Shown: positions 27,791 to 38,123, numbered from the stretch's first letter. The stretch is 64,000 nt of DNA from Limnobaculum allomyrinae (GCF_016649425.1 NZ_JADRCR010000007.1:1-64000); one strand, 5' to 3'. Notes: a model not told the origin generated them from the letters alone. Translations and numbers: made by a program.

Positions 27791-27826
27791 AAAAAGCAAA
27801 ACGGGCTAGCCGTTAAGCTAACCCGT
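27791..27826 (-). terminator. Terminator after tRNA-Ser
   Basis: ACGGGCTAGC (27801-27810) and GCTAACCCGT (27817-27826) form a stem with one mismatch; on the minus strand a T-rich tail follows. Confidence 0.65.
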
Positions 27827-27835
27827 TGATAATTC

Positions 27836-27925
27836 TGGCGGAGGAGGTGAGATTCGAACTCACGGTAGGTTGCCCTACGACGGTTTTCAAGACCGTTGCC
27901 TTCAGCCGCTCGGCCACTCCTCCGC
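27836..27925 (-). tRNA. serT: tRNA-Ser (anticodon UGA)
   Basis: This 90-nt tRNA has an encoded CCA end and a long variable arm. The anticodon loop CTTGAAAA gives anticodon TGA. It is flanked by blc and yccU. In E. coli serT lies in the same neighbourhood, beyond tusE-yccA. Confidence 0.97.
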
Positions 27926-28080
27926 AACGGCGTGAAATATAGAACAGCTTGAGGTACCTTGTAAAGAGGATAATTCAGCTATTTTGATCGTTCGGCTGAA
28001 AAAACATCAAAAACAATGTTTTTTGTCGATTTTAACGCCAGTTCTCACGGGTCTATCAAAAGACTAACTGACATTTCTCT

Positions 28081-28506
28081 CTATAACACCTTCTCCAGAC
28101 CCAATTTTTTAATTTCAATTTTCGGGCATTTATTCATCACAACTTTTAATCCGGCTTTCAGAGCTATCGCTTCGGCTTCAGGATTAATCACATCCAACTG
28201 CAACCACAAAACCTTAGCACTAATGGCTATCGCCTCTTCAGCAACCGCATAAGCTGCATCTGAATTACGAAAAACATCAACCATATCTACCGGACGATCG
28301 ATCTCTTTTAAACTGGCAAAAACTTTCTGCCCTTGTAAGGTCTGCCCTGCCAATTTAGGGCTAACAGGAATAACGTCATAACCCTGAGACAACAGGTAGG
28401 CCATGACAACATAGCTGGCACGTGCAGGCTTATCACTGGCCCCTACCAGGGCGATAGTCCTCACTTGCTGTAACACACTCTTTATTTCGCTTTCTTGCAT
28501 CATCAT
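28081..28506 (-). CDS. yccU: CoA-binding protein YccU
   Basis: This protein of about 140 residues has the CoA-binding Rossmann-like domain. TIALVGASDKPARASYVVMAYLLSQGYDVIPVSPK is the nucleotide-binding start, and VDMVDVFRNSDAAYAVAEEAIAI and LGLEKVL near the end are conserved. The family binds coenzyme A; the precise role in enterobacteria is unknown. Three ATG codons in a row (28506, 28503, 28500) follow AGGAGTG. The third gives the best match to E. coli YccU (MKETDI), so the exact start is unresolved by 1-2 residues. It is divergent from mgsA. Confidence 0.93.
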   Translation of the reverse strand: MMMQESEIKSVLQQVRTIALVGASDKPARASYVVMAYLLSQGYDVIPVSPKLAGQTLQGQKVFASLKEIDRPVDMVDVFRNSDAAYAVAEEAIAISAKVLWLQLDVINPEAEAIALKAGLKVVMNKCPKIEIKKLGLEKVL

Positions 28507-28676
28507 TCACTCCTACCATTATTCTTTCTGTTTTGTCTCAGTTTAGTCGCCAGACCGATGTTCCGGTTAAGGCGAAGATCAATAAGATGTATACTTTTAT
28601 ATATTATCGCTTTTTTCCGAAACAGAGTTTCAGTAGTCTATACAGAATAACTAGCTAAATAGAGGTTTGGTTCCAT

Positions 28677-29135
28677 ATGCAACTAACAACACGAACAATT
28701 CCAATACAAAAGAACATTGCACTGGTTGCTCACGATCACTGTAAACAGTATTTATTGAAATGGGCTGAAGACAACAAATCCGTTTTAGCCAAGCATAAAC
28801 TATTTGCCACAGGCACTACCGGAAATTTAATTCAGAGAACAACAAATGTTCCTGTTTCCAGTATGCTTAGCGGCCCAATGGGCGGGGATCAGCAAATTGG
28901 CGCTATGATCTCTGAAGGTAAAATTGATGTATTAATCTTCTTCTGGGATCCGCTAAATGCCGTCCCCCATGATCCTGATGTTAAGGCTTTATTGCGACTG
29001 GCTACCGTCTGGAATATCCCTGTAGCCACGAACCGGGCAACTGCCGATATGTTGATATGCTCAGGCCTGTTTGAAAAAGAAATCGTTATTGATATTCCTG
29101 ATTATCAAAAATACCTTCAAGAGCGTCTGAAATAA
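28677..29135 (+). CDS. mgsA: Methylglyoxal synthase
   Basis: This 152-residue enzyme has the same length as E. coli MgsA. It converts dihydroxyacetone phosphate to methylglyoxal, a bypass of lower glycolysis used when phosphate is limiting. The catalytic base is Asp71 in [31 protein letters not shown] and [19 protein letters not shown], and the C-terminal NRATADMLI are conserved. It is divergent from yccU and convergent with helD. Confidence 0.98.
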   Translation: MQLTTRTIPIQKNIALVAHDHCKQYLLKWAEDNKSVLAKHKLFATGTTGNLIQRTTNVPVSSMLSGPMGGDQQIGAMISEGKIDVLIFFWDPLNAVPHDPDVKALLRLATVWNIPVATNRATADMLICSGLFEKEIVIDIPDYQKYLQERLK

Positions 29136-29148
29136 CACCAGTCCTGAC

Positions 29149-29185
29149 CTTAATCCCGATTGTGATAACGGGATTAGGGTTTTCG
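29149..29185 (+). terminator. Terminator of mgsA, shared with helD end
   Basis: CTTAATCCCG (29149-29158) pairs with CGGGATTAG (29169-29177), followed by a T-rich stretch. It overlaps the stop region of the convergent helD. Confidence 0.65.
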
Positions 29186-31228
29186 TTTTATTACCGCACC
29201 ATGATCCGCTAATTGTTTAACAAACATCGATGGTGATTCAGGATCCTGCAATAGCCACACCTGATATTTAGCCCGCGTTAATGCCACATACAACAAGCGC
29301 CGCTCTTCAGCATAAGGAAAACGCTCCGTTTGCGGTAATAACACCTGCTCGATGACAGAACTGGTTTCTATAGATGGAAAACCATCACGTCCTGAGTGTA
29401 ATCCAGTAATAATCACGTATTCAGCCTGTTGTCCTTTACTGGCATGCATTGTCATAAATTCAATATTCAATTTTGGCCATCGTGTTGAGGCTTTAGCCAA
29501 AACAGTAGGCTTAGAATAGTGATAGCGACCCAAAACAAGAATTCTTTCATTCTGCTTTACGTAGCTACTTAACTTATCGAACAACGCTTCTAACTGACTA
29601 TCGGGCAATATAGTAATGGGATGTTTTTCTCCCTGAATCAGACTGGAGACATCTCTTTTTATCTGTTGCGGATTTTGCTGAATATAACGGCTGGTAATGT
29701 CACTCATGCTTTGACCAAAACGATAAGTTAAATTCAAGTGGCATTGCTCACCTACCCCAAAGATATGATGAAAATTTGCAGTCAGTTGCTGTTCTGCTCC
29801 ACTGAAACGATATATGGACTGCCAGTCATCACCAACAGCAAACAGGCTACTTTCCTTTTGTTGTGCACGTAGCGCATTAATCAACGCAGCTCTCTGAGGT
29901 GAAATATCCTGAAACTCATCAACCAAAATGTGGCACCAGGGGCTAATAAACTTTCCCTTTTCAATCCAGTTAACCGCTTGATGGAGTAAACCAGGAAAAT
30001 CCACTGCGCCCTCTTCTTTTAATGCTTTTTTCCAGGCCTTTAACAGAGGCGATAATAAGCGTATTTTTTTCTGAAAATCTGCTTTCAACTCTTCTGGCGC
30101 TGACTCAATCATTTCAGCCTGACTTCCGCCATGATTGCGAATTAAACCAAGCCAGTAATCTAACCTCACAGCTAAACGCTCACATAACACGCGGTCTTTC
30201 CAAAATGTTTCTTCAGCCAGTTGCCATCCTAACTCTTGAGATAACCAGTTTTTCCAACCGGATGCCTGACTTTTTTTCTCAGCGCACTCAGACTGCCATT
30301 GTTCAATCAAGAATTGTTGCCGGGTTTTAGTATCCGTCTCCAGCTTGCTAATAATTGGAACTTTTTTGCTGCACTGGCTAATTATTGATAACGCCAAAGC
30401 ATGAAATGTTTTAGCCTGAACATCTGTTTTGCCCAAACGTTGCTGAATTCGGCTGTTCATTTCATCGGCAGCATTACGCCCAAATGCCAGTAACAACACT
30501 TCCTCAGCTGTGGCTTCTTTGCGATAGAGTAACCAACCAGCTCTGGCAACCAAAACAGACGTTTTACCACTACCTGCCCCAGCCAATACCAACACATTTT
30601 TTTCACCACTAATAACAGCTCTGCATTGGGCTTCGTTAAGCGGTTGAGTTTCTATATGCTCAAAAAACTGACGATGCTGCTTTAACATGGTTTGAACCCA
30701 ATATCGATTGCTCGTCTCAAGCAATTGATTACCCATCGTTAACCATTTTGAACAAAATGAATAACAAGGTTGGCAGTTAGCGAACTCAGCTAAACGTTCA
30801 ACAGGTAACGGAATTGAACTAATCGTTATAGTAATTTCATCCTGAATCTCCGATAGATCATCCTGAGTAAGCCATCGTTCCTGCTGTAAACGAACGTTAA
30901 TTTTTTCCGATTGTTGTTTCAACATAGCGGCAGCAATCAGGCTCATCTCTTCTCCCCACTGCTGCCAGGCACTCATTAAATGATGATAAAACCGTTGAGT
31001 CTCTTGCCATTCTGTACCGTGAAGACGCACTACTTTTTGCCCGGGTAATTCAAATTCTAACTCTCCCCAGACAATGCCCATTTTACAGCGAACAGCAACC
31101 AATTGATTGAAAGGTATGGTATAGGCGTGCTTTGGACCACTGACTTCAACACCAGCATTCAGCATCTTCACCCGATTATAGGGATGCTGAGCTAAATGTT
31201 GCCCAACTGAAGTTGATTTCAATTCCAT
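29174..31228 (-). CDS. helD: DNA helicase IV
   Basis: This 684-residue UvrD/Rep-type SF1 helicase has the same length class as E. coli HelD and unwinds DNA 3' to 5'. The N-terminal region (1-190) is specific to HelD. Walker A is LAGAGSGKT at about 216-223. Walker B is HILVDEFQDISPQRAAL (near 435). Further helicase motifs are GDDWQSIYRFSGA, TYRF, MTMHASKGQQAEYVI and RRLLYVALTRA. I chose ATG 31228 (MELKSTS), which matches known starts; a TTG further upstream (31255) is not supported. It is divergent from yccF. Confidence 0.97.
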   Translation of the reverse strand: MELKSTSVGQHLAQHPYNRVKMLNAGVEVSGPKHAYTIPFNQLVAVRCKMGIVWGELEFELPGQKVVRLHGTEWQETQRFYHHLMSAWQQWGEEMSLIAAAMLKQQSEKINVRLQQERWLTQDDLSEIQDEITITISSIPLPVERLAEFANCQPCYSFCSKWLTMGNQLLETSNRYWVQTMLKQHRQFFEHIETQPLNEAQCRAVISGEKNVLVLAGAGSGKTSVLVARAGWLLYRKEATAEEVLLLAFGRNAADEMNSRIQQRLGKTDVQAKTFHALALSIISQCSKKVPIISKLETDTKTRQQFLIEQWQSECAEKKSQASGWKNWLSQELGWQLAEETFWKDRVLCERLAVRLDYWLGLIRNHGGSQAEMIESAPEELKADFQKKIRLLSPLLKAWKKALKEEGAVDFPGLLHQAVNWIEKGKFISPWCHILVDEFQDISPQRAALINALRAQQKESSLFAVGDDWQSIYRFSGAEQQLTANFHHIFGVGEQCHLNLTYRFGQSMSDITSRYIQQNPQQIKRDVSSLIQGEKHPITILPDSQLEALFDKLSSYVKQNERILVLGRYHYSKPTVLAKASTRWPKLNIEFMTMHASKGQQAEYVIITGLHSGRDGFPSIETSSVIEQVLLPQTERFPYAEERRLLYVALTRAKYQVWLLQDPESPSMFVKQLADHGAVIKRKP

Positions 31229-31436
31229 AGTGTTTACAACGCCTGTTTTGTGCAATAAAAATTCTAATCACAGTTTACCCTTTATTACGCTGCGCTCTCC
31301 AGCCAGAAACTGCGAAATATGCTGAATTTATCAACTGGAAATATAAACAGTAACTGTTTTCCATTGAGTAAAATCGAATAAACCGTAACAATACACTTGT
31401 TTTATCTATTCTCTTATCATTGTGCGGAGTTACCTG

Positions 31437-31889
31437 ATGCGTAGTATATTAAATATACTCAATTTTATTCTCGGTGGTGTGTTCACAACATTAGGCTGGT
31501 TATTGGCAACAATCGTAACCATTGTGCTGATATTTACCCTACCATTAACGCGTTCCTGCTGGGAAATAACCAAATTATCACTGTTCCCATTTGGTAATGA
31601 AGCCATACATGTTGACGATCTCAATCCTGATGAGAAAAACACATTAATGAATGCAGGTGGAACCGCCCTGAATATTTTTTGGTTTATCTTTTTTGGTTGG
31701 TGGTTATGTTTGGCTCATATCTGTGCCGGTATCGCTCAGTGTATTACCATCATTGGTATTCCTGTGGGAATTGCTAACTTCAAAATAGCGGTAATCGCTC
31801 TTTGGCCAGTAGGCCGTCGTGTTGTCTCTGTTGAAGTAGCACAAGAAGCTCGCATATCAAAAGCCAGACGCCAGCTTCAACAGCGCTAA
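31437..31889 (+). CDS. yccF: Inner-membrane protein YccF
   Basis: This 150-residue membrane protein has about three to four hydrophobic segments. RSILNILNFILGGVFTTLGWLLATIV, SCWEITKLSLFPFGNEAIHVDDL and CITIIGIPVGIANFKIAVIALWPVGRRVV are nearly identical to E. coli YccF. The structure is known to resemble an assembly of short membrane segments, but the function is unknown. ATG 31437 has CGGAG upstream. yccS follows 33 bp later, so they probably form an operon. Confidence 0.95.
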   Translation: MRSILNILNFILGGVFTTLGWLLATIVTIVLIFTLPLTRSCWEITKLSLFPFGNEAIHVDDLNPDEKNTLMNAGGTALNIFWFIFFGWWLCLAHICAGIAQCITIIGIPVGIANFKIAVIALWPVGRRVVSVEVAQEARISKARRQLQQR

Positions 31890-31922
31890 GTTTTAATCTT
31901 TTATGAGTAGCAGGATACGGAT

Positions 31923-34088
31923 GTGATTTCATTGATATTAGGGCTTCGCCGTTACTTCTATAATAGTAATTTGCTCTATAGCATCCGTATCTTTATCGCG
32001 CTAACCGGAGTGGTGTTTGTTCCCTGGTGGATTAATCAAAGCTTACTTACGCTTCCATTAACTCTTGGTGTTGTTGCTGCTGCATTAACTGACCTGGACG
32101 ATCGCCTGACAGGACGTCTACGTAATTTGTTGATTACGCTTATCTGTTTCTTTTTAGCCTCAGTTTCTATTGAACTATTGTTTCCCTATCCCTGGCTATT
32201 TGTTATTGGTTTACTTTTCTCAACGGCAGGTTTTATTCTGTTGGGATCCCTGGGACAACGCTACGCCACTATCGCTTTTGGTGCTTTACTTATCGCCATC
32301 TATACCATGCTGGGGGAATCGTTATATGCATCATGGTACATACAACCAGTCTTATTGCTGGCCGGGGCAATTTGGTATAACTTCATTACTCTGTTAGGGC
32401 ACTTGATCCTACCTATTCGCCCATTACAGGATAATCTTGCGCGCTGTTTTGACAGTCTGGCTAACTATCTTGATAGCAAATCAATGTTGTTTGACCCGGA
32501 CGAAGAACATCAATTTACTGACCAACTGATTCACGCCACCATGGCAAATGGCGTATTGGTTAGCACGTTAAACCAAACCAAAGTTTCACTGCTTACCCGC
32601 CTGAAAGGTGACAGAGGCCAACGTAGTACCCGCAGAATGCTACATTACTATTTTGTTGCTCAAGATATTCACGAACAAGCCAGCTCTTCTCACGCCCAGT
32701 ATCAACAATTAAGTGATGCGCTACGCTATACCGATATTCTTTTTCGCTTCCAGCGGCTATTGACTTTACAATCAAAAGCGTGCCGAAGCATTGCCTACTC
32801 TATCCGATATCAGCAAAAGTATGTTTATGATACCTATCAGACTCAAGCGATTATGCATCTGGAAAAAAGTTTATCTAATCTGGAGTCCAGTCATAGCTTG
32901 CCGGTCGCTATGACACAATCATTACAACATCTGCTGAATAATTTAAAAGCTATTGATTCTCAGTTAAATAACATCGAGTCAGAACAAACCACGAATACTC
33001 AATCAGTACAAGACAGTATGCTGGCCGATGACAAACTCACCGGATTAAAAGATATCTGGTCAAGAATTTCTCAAAATCTGACGCCACAATCAGCCCTGTT
33101 TCGTCATGCCGTTAGAATGTCTGTGGTTTTGTGTATTGGGTACACCATCATTCAACTGGCCGATTTGCAAAATGGATACTGGATTATGTTAACCAGTCTA
33201 TTTGTTTGTCAGCCCAACTATAATGCAACCCGGACGCGTCTGACGTTAAGAGTTGTCGGTACCATTGCCGGTATTTTATTGGGACTGCCAATCCTATACT
33301 TTGTTCCTTCTCAGGAAGGACAGCTCATTTTGATTGTTATCAGTGGAGTTCTATTTTTTACTTTCCGAAATGTTCGCTATGCTTATGCAACCATGTTTAT
33401 CACACTATTAGTACTTTGCTGTTTTAACCTGTTGGGAGAGGGCTTTCAGGTCGCGCTTCCCCGGATTATTGATACGCTAATAGGTTGTGGTATTGCCTGG
33501 GCTGCCGTTAGCTTTATTTGGCCCGACTGGAAATTCAGACATTTGCCCGTAGTACTAAAAAAAGCTACTGATGCAAACTGCCGCTATCTTGATGCCACAC
33601 TGGAACAATATCATCAGGGTAAAGATAATAGTGTCGATTATCGAATAGTACGACGTAATGCTCACAATTGTGATGCTGAACTTGCTTCGGTTATTTCAAG
33701 TATGGCCGCTGAGCCAAATAAAGACTCTCATCAATTAGATAATGGTTTCCGCTTACTCTGCTTAAACCACTCTCTACTGGGTTATATTTCAGCATTAGGC
33801 GCCCATCGGGAACAGTTAACTAACAGTCCTGAAACGCTGTCTCTGCTCGATGATGCCGTCTGCTATATTGATGATGCGTTACAAGTAGATGCGGCACAGA
33901 ATGAAAGAATTATTTCAGCGCTTAATACGATTAATCAAAAAATTAAAGTACTCAGCAATCATTCTGAAAATAAAAACCAATTAGTTACACAGCAACTAGC
34001 GCTAATAATTGGGTTACTACCTGAGTTTATCTCTTTGTCAGATACAATCTATTCTGAGATAAGGGAATCTCCGGTATCTACCAAGTAA
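31923..34088 (+). CDS. yccS: Inner-membrane FUSC-family protein YccS
   Basis: This 721-residue protein has two membrane blocks (about 18-140 and 395-510), each with several helices and each followed by a soluble domain. This is the YccS/FUSC layout, related to aromatic-acid efflux proteins. GDRGQRSTRRMLHYYFVAQDIHEQASSSH and GYWIMLTSLFVCQPNYNATRTRLTLRVVGT are conserved. The role is unknown; FUSC proteins export aromatic or polyaromatic compounds. The start is GTG 31923. It is linked to yccF. Confidence 0.95.
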   Translation: MISLILGLRRYFYNSNLLYSIRIFIALTGVVFVPWWINQSLLTLPLTLGVVAAALTDLDDRLTGRLRNLLITLICFFLASVSIELLFPYPWLFVIGLLFSTAGFILLGSLGQRYATIAFGALLIAIYTMLGESLYASWYIQPVLLLAGAIWYNFITLLGHLILPIRPLQDNLARCFDSLANYLDSKSMLFDPDEEHQFTDQLIHATMANGVLVSTLNQTKVSLLTRLKGDRGQRSTRRMLHYYFVAQDIHEQASSSHAQYQQLSDALRYTDILFRFQRLLTLQSKACRSIAYSIRYQQKYVYDTYQTQAIMHLEKSLSNLESSHSLPVAMTQSLQHLLNNLKAIDSQLNNIESEQTTNTQSVQDSMLADDKLTGLKDIWSRISQNLTPQSALFRHAVRMSVVLCIGYTIIQLADLQNGYWIMLTSLFVCQPNYNATRTRLTLRVVGTIAGILLGLPILYFVPSQEGQLILIVISGVLFFTFRNVRYAYATMFITLLVLCCFNLLGEGFQVALPRIIDTLIGCGIAWAAVSFIWPDWKFRHLPVVLKKATDANCRYLDATLEQYHQGKDNSVDYRIVRRNAHNCDAELASVISSMAAEPNKDSHQLDNGFRLLCLNHSLLGYISALGAHREQLTNSPETLSLLDDAVCYIDDALQVDAAQNERIISALNTINQKIKVLSNHSENKNQLVTQQLALIIGLLPEFISLSDTIYSEIRESPVSTK

Positions 34089-34133
34089 GAGCGCTATTTA
34101 TTGAATTAATTGATTTTACCAGAATCTACACAA

Positions 34134-34754
34134 CTACTTTTTTGTCTTATCGTAAAGTTTGAGCTGTTCGGTCAAATCATTACGTATTTCTGTGGGTAAA
34201 GTAACTACATGACACCCTTCTATTGCACCGGCTAATGAAAAAAGTAGATCAGATTTAATACCCTTTTTCATTTCTCGAATCTTAATGAAAGATTGTAAAG
34301 CTCCCAGATGAAATAGTTCTTCGCAGGATTTGATTCCCGCTTGTCTTAACATTCGTTCGATTGTCAGATTAAGATTGGGTAAATCCTTTATTCTTACATA
34401 CTCCTGAGTATCTTTTTCCCTCATTTCAGATGATGCAGCAGAAAGTGCATAAGTAGCAAATCGCCGTAAAACTTGTTTGTTCTGCCATAAAGATTCATTC
34501 ACATGATAATACTTCAACAATACCGGGATCCCCCTCTTGCTATAAACAAACTGATTCATACCATAAGTGACAAAAATTGATTCCAGTTGGTTATTGGCTC
34601 TTAAATAAAACTTATCTTCAGATACTAATCCAAACATTACCTTGCCTTTACATATCCCATAGCCCCCAAACATTGAACGAGATGTGAGTTCTCCCAAATC
34701 ACTAAAATGCTCAATGACGTTCCTGACTAATTGTTTGGTATCTTCTCTGTCCAT
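34134..34754 (-). CDS. sxy: Competence regulator Sxy/TfoX
   Basis: This is a 206-residue protein. The N-terminal TfoX domain (about 18-105) has SRSMFGGYGICKGKVMFGLVSEDKFYLRAN. The C-terminal domain (about 125-206) has LPNLNLTIERMLRQAGIKSCEELFHLGALQSFIKIRE. Sxy works with CRP at CRP-S promoters to switch on DNA-uptake genes. ATG 34754 was chosen for AGAGGT upstream and the conserved length; the longer frame adds 34 residues without homology. It is divergent from sulA, as in E. coli. Confidence 0.96.
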   Translation of the reverse strand: MDREDTKQLVRNVIEHFSDLGELTSRSMFGGYGICKGKVMFGLVSEDKFYLRANNQLESIFVTYGMNQFVYSKRGIPVLLKYYHVNESLWQNKQVLRRFATYALSAASSEMREKDTQEYVRIKDLPNLNLTIERMLRQAGIKSCEELFHLGALQSFIKIREMKKGIKSDLLFSLAGAIEGCHVVTLPTEIRNDLTEQLKLYDKTKK

Positions 34755-34948
34755 GTGACCTCTTATGTTGTTTTTGATAAATGACTTATGTTTAGCCCGA
34801 TACGTAACGGCATAAAGTAACGTAACGAAACTATTTTCAACATAATCAATTTTCAAAAAATATCTAGAAGTAATAGTGAGTTAATACATAATTAATGCAA
34901 AATTTGCGAAGCACCATGAAAATACTTGATTTCCCCCAACGCCTACAG

Positions 34949-34968
34949 TACTGTATAAAAACACAGTA
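34949..34968. promoter_or_regulatory. LexA (SOS) box of sulA
   Basis: TACTGT-N8-ACAGTA at 34949-34968 with perfect CTGT/ACAG arms matches the LexA consensus. It lies about 20 bp before the sulA start, where the promoter should be. Confidence 0.9.
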
Positions 34969-34988
34969 TGATTATAGGTGATTAAAAT

Positions 34989-35483
34989 ATGCGCTCAATA
35001 CAACAAACACATCATAACGCTTCATATGCATTAACTAATGCCATAGGCAACAGCCAGAAGCATGTTTATACCGCCAGTCAGGTGAGTGAAATCGTTTACG
35101 ACCCACAAAATCCATTCACACTTCATTTGTTACTACCTTTTCTTCAGCAATTAGGCCATCAGCCTCGCTGGCAGCTTTGGCTTTCACCTGAGCGTCGTTT
35201 AAATCGTTACTGGATTAATAGCCTGGGATTACCAGAAAATAAAACTATTGGCTTAAATGCAGTTTCAACTGAAAACACTATTGAGATGATGGAGAAAGCA
35301 TTGCGTAGCAGTAACTTCAGCTCCGTAATTGCCTGGTTACCTGCAATTAGCCCTGAAATTAAAGAGAGATTAAACCAGGCAGCAAAAGAAGGTGATTGTT
35401 ATGGATTTATCTTACAATCTCTTCCTGTGTTACAGCGTTCCCTGCAACATAACGATATGTTTGGCATATCTCATTGGCACTAA
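34989..35483 (+). CDS. sulA: SOS cell-division inhibitor SulA
   Basis: This 164-residue protein blocks FtsZ polymerisation during the SOS response and is degraded by Lon. The SulA fold is visible in LHLLLPFLQQLGHQPRWQLWLSPERRLNRYWINSLGLP and SSVIAWLPAISPEIKERLNQAAKEGDCYGFIL. The C-terminal ISHWH tail is the Lon recognition region in E. coli (ends with ...H). The LexA box lies directly upstream. It is located between sxy and ompA, as in E. coli. Confidence 0.96.
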   Translation: MRSIQQTHHNASYALTNAIGNSQKHVYTASQVSEIVYDPQNPFTLHLLLPFLQQLGHQPRWQLWLSPERRLNRYWINSLGLPENKTIGLNAVSTENTIEMMEKALRSSNFSSVIAWLPAISPEIKERLNQAAKEGDCYGFILQSLPVLQRSLQHNDMFGISHWH

Positions 35484-36296
35484 TCGATACTGTCTCTTAT
35501 ACAATCGATTAATATGTCTATATGATTACCAAATGCATGGTGATACATAAAATGATACATAAAAATAGTTATATTGTGTAATTTAGCCCAATGCGTTGTG
35601 AAAGATAAGATAACACCTAAGCATTAAGACTTATTTTAAGTAAGTCTTTATATCCACCAATTACTCTGTTCTCATTTTGTAAGTGCGTACATTAATAAAC
35701 TAAAAATGAAGGTTACATATTAAATGTGGGGGGATATTTGCAGGCATTTTCCCGCTGATGATTATCGCTTGATGTTATTACTTCCTGTGATAAAGGCTCT
35801 TTTTATCTCTAATCAGAAACAACTCTTCCCTCCGTATCAAACAATTGGATTGTTAGCTCTCACGATATCTTTACTTAAGCTAACATAACCTTACAAAGCA
35901 CTTGTGGTGTAATTTTATGTTACATAATTACCATCTATTAATAGCACAGAATGCTTAACACCTGCCGTTCTTCTCTCATAATCATTAATTTATCGCTATT
36001 AATTATTCGACTTGATTATTATACTGCCGCTCAGATTAGCTTTTAATTAAGAGTTACAAACGTAACACAGGCGTTAATAATTAAACTAATCAGGATATTT
36101 TTATCTGCTTTTAGTACTCAACACTTGTAACTTTTCTTACACGTTGTAAACTTTACCTTGATTAGGTTGCTTTATGGTTCCGGATTCTCGATGTCAGTCA
36201 TGGATTGATGAGGGTACTTTAACTTCGAACTTTAAAACTAGAACCGTATAGCATTAACTTATATCACTACTATTTTAGATGATAACGAGGCGCAAA
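35484..36296. other. Intergenic region sulA-ompA, with long ompA leader
   Basis: About 810 bp. The 3' end has the long ompA leader ending AACGAGGCGCAAA before ATG, a sequence conserved in enterobacteria and the known target of the MicA small RNA in E. coli. A 54-codon frame at 35724-35888 is listed separately. No other gene, tRNA or repeat is apparent. Confidence 0.5.
35724..35888 (+). CDS. Possible 54-residue small protein upstream of ompA
   Basis: An open frame from ATG 35724 to TAA 35888 encodes MWGDICRHFPADDYRLMLLLPVIKALF followed by a polar stretch and a hydrophobic end (TIGLLALTISLLKL). It has one or two possible membrane helices. Support is limited: the ribosome-binding site (GAAGG) is about 12 bases away. 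The composition is protein-like in an otherwise stop-rich, A+T-rich intergenic region. It could be spurious. Confidence 0.3.
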   Translation: MWGDICRHFPADDYRLMLLLPVIKALFISNQKQLFPPYQTIGLLALTISLLKLT

Positions 36297-37373
36297 ATGA
36301 AAAAGACAGCAATTGCACTAGCAATGGCACTGACCGGTTTCGCTACTGCAGCGCAAGCCGCACCATTAGACAACACTTGGTACACTGGTGCTAAAGTGGG
36401 CTGGTCTTCTTACCATGACACTGGTTTCTACAAAAACACCGGTCTTGATTCACTGAACAACCAAAATACTCACCCTAACCAATTAGGTGCTGGTGCTTAT
36501 TTCGGTTATCAAGCTAACCAATATTTAGGTTTTGAATTAGGTTATGACTGGTTAGGTCGTATGACTTACCGTGGTGATAACAGTGCCGCTTATAAAGCTC
36601 AAGGCATCCAATTAGCAGCTAAACTGAGCTATCCAGTAATGAACGATCTGGATATCTACACCCGTTTAGGTGCTATGGGCTGGCGTGGAGACACTAAAGT
36701 TCATCCAGCAACTGGTGGTGAATACAAAGCTCACGATACCGGTATTTCTCCACTGGCAGCAGTTGGTGTTGAATACGCTATCACTCCAAGCATCGCTACT
36801 CGTTTAGATTACCAGTGGGTTAACAACATCGGTAACGGCGATTCTGACAGTGTTGGTACTCGTCCAGACAACGGCATGCTGAGCTTAGGCGTAGCTTACC
36901 GTTTTGGCCAAGCTAAACCAGCTCCAGCTGTAGTGGCTGTACCAGTTGTTGAAACCAAGCGTTTCACTCTGAAATCTGACGTTCTGTTCGCTTTCAACAA
37001 AGCAAACCTGAAGCCAGAAGGTAAGCAAGCTCTGGATCAATTATACGGCGAATTAAGCTCAATCAACCCAACTAACGGTTCTTTAGTTGTTCTGGGTTAC
37101 ACCGACCGTATCGGTTCTGAGAAATACAACCAAAAACTGTCTGAGCAACGTGCTCAGAGCGTTGTTAGCTACTTAGTATCTAAAGGCATCCCTTCTGATA
37201 AGATTTCTGCTCGTGGTTTAGGCAAATCTAACCCAGTTACCGGTTCTACCTGTGATGGTATGAAACGTGGTGCAGCTCTGATCGACTGCCTGGCTCCAGA
37301 CCGTCGTGTAGAGATCGAAGTTAAAGGCGCTAAAGACGTTGTAACTGAAGTTAAAGAAGCTGTTAGAAAGTAA
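36297..37373 (+). CDS. ompA: Outer membrane protein A
   Basis: This 358-residue major outer-membrane protein has a signal peptide (1-21, ending AAQA), then an eight-strand beta barrel from [18 protein letters not shown] (about 22-205). A Pro/Ala-rich hinge (about 210-222, [10 protein letters not shown]) leads to the peptidoglycan-binding OmpA C-terminal domain (about 225-345), with [30 protein letters not shown] 36297 follows CGAGGCGCAAA; ATG 36279 is upstream in the leader. The codon use is that of a highly expressed gene. A strong terminator follows. Confidence 0.98.
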   Translation: MKKTAIALAMALTGFATAAQAAPLDNTWYTGAKVGWSSYHDTGFYKNTGLDSLNNQNTHPNQLGAGAYFGYQANQYLGFELGYDWLGRMTYRGDNSAAYKAQGIQLAAKLSYPVMNDLDIYTRLGAMGWRGDTKVHPATGGEYKAHDTGISPLAAVGVEYAITPSIATRLDYQWVNNIGNGDSDSVGTRPDNGMLSLGVAYRFGQAKPAPAVVAVPVVETKRFTLKSDVLFAFNKANLKPEGKQALDQLYGELSSINPTNGSLVVLGYTDRIGSEKYNQKLSEQRAQSVVSYLVSKGIPSDKISARGLGKSNPVTGSTCDGMKRGAALIDCLAPDRRVEIEVKGAKDVVTEVKEAVRK

Positions 37374-37400
37374 TAGCCTTCTGATATAGCTTTATACAAA

Positions 37401-37428
37401 AAACCCCGCTTTGCGGGGTTTTTTATTT
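37401..37428 (+). terminator. Terminator of ompA
   Basis: AAACCCCGC (37401-37409) pairs with GCGGGGTTT (37413-37421), followed by TTTATTTTT. Confidence 0.92.
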
Positions 37429-37471
37429 TTCTAATAAGTCACGTCAGAATTTCTCTGTTTCACATCCGGTG

Positions 37472-37927
37472 TCACTTATCCTGAGTTAAGATAGCTTTCA
37501 GGTCCTGCTTTAATAACGACATTTGACTAGCATATTGCTCTTTTCTTTCTGCATCTTCGATAAGCTGAACAATCGTTTCAGATAATGTTGCCCCACGACG
37601 CTGAGACAAGGCAGAAAGACGCTGCCATACCAAAAACTCCAGATCGATAGATTTTTTACGTGTATGCTGCTGTTCTGCATTAAAATGACGCTTACGTCTG
37701 GCCCTGATAGTTTGTTTTAATCGGTTTAATAAATCAGGATTAATATGTGCGCCAATCCATTCCTGAACCCGATGTGGCTCATTTTCTAACTGTAGCAACT
37801 CATCCACTTTTTCCTGAGCTGCACTATATTCTATATAGCGCGTTATCTCTTCACCTTCCCGGTGCTTTTTAACCAAATACTTCCACTTCCACCCACTTTC
37901 AAGATTATCTAATTGCTGATATTTCAT
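37472..37927 (-). CDS. matP: Macrodomain Ter protein MatP
   Basis: This 151-residue protein, the same size as E. coli MatP, has an N-terminal four-helix region ([32 protein letters not shown]). A ribbon-helix-helix ([32 protein letters not shown]) and a C-terminal coiled coil follow. MatP binds matS sites in the terminus region and organises the Ter macrodomain. It is positioned between ompA and ycbZ on the opposite strand, as in E. coli. Confidence 0.97.
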   Translation of the reverse strand: MKYQQLDNLESGWKWKYLVKKHREGEEITRYIEYSAAQEKVDELLQLENEPHRVQEWIGAHINPDLLNRLKQTIRARRKRHFNAEQQHTRKKSIDLEFLVWQRLSALSQRRGATLSETIVQLIEDAERKEQYASQMSLLKQDLKAILTQDK

Positions 37928-38123
37928 AAAACACCTATTGAGTGACCGTGTAACATTTGTAGCATAGCAGCTTTTGAGCCCTTCTCAAGACTTTGTCCTT
38001 ACTGTTTTATTGTCATTGTCTATAATATTGACCAGACAATTGGTTAACTGAATCACAGGAGTATGAACTCTGTGTGTTTCTTGTATAATCTCGTTTTCCT
38101 TTTTGAATTAAACAGCGAATACT

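Noticed and set aside
37942..37954. Possible matS site (GTGACCGTGTAAC) beside matP
   Set aside because: Two mismatches at constrained positions of GTGACRNYGTCAC. One weak match proves nothing.
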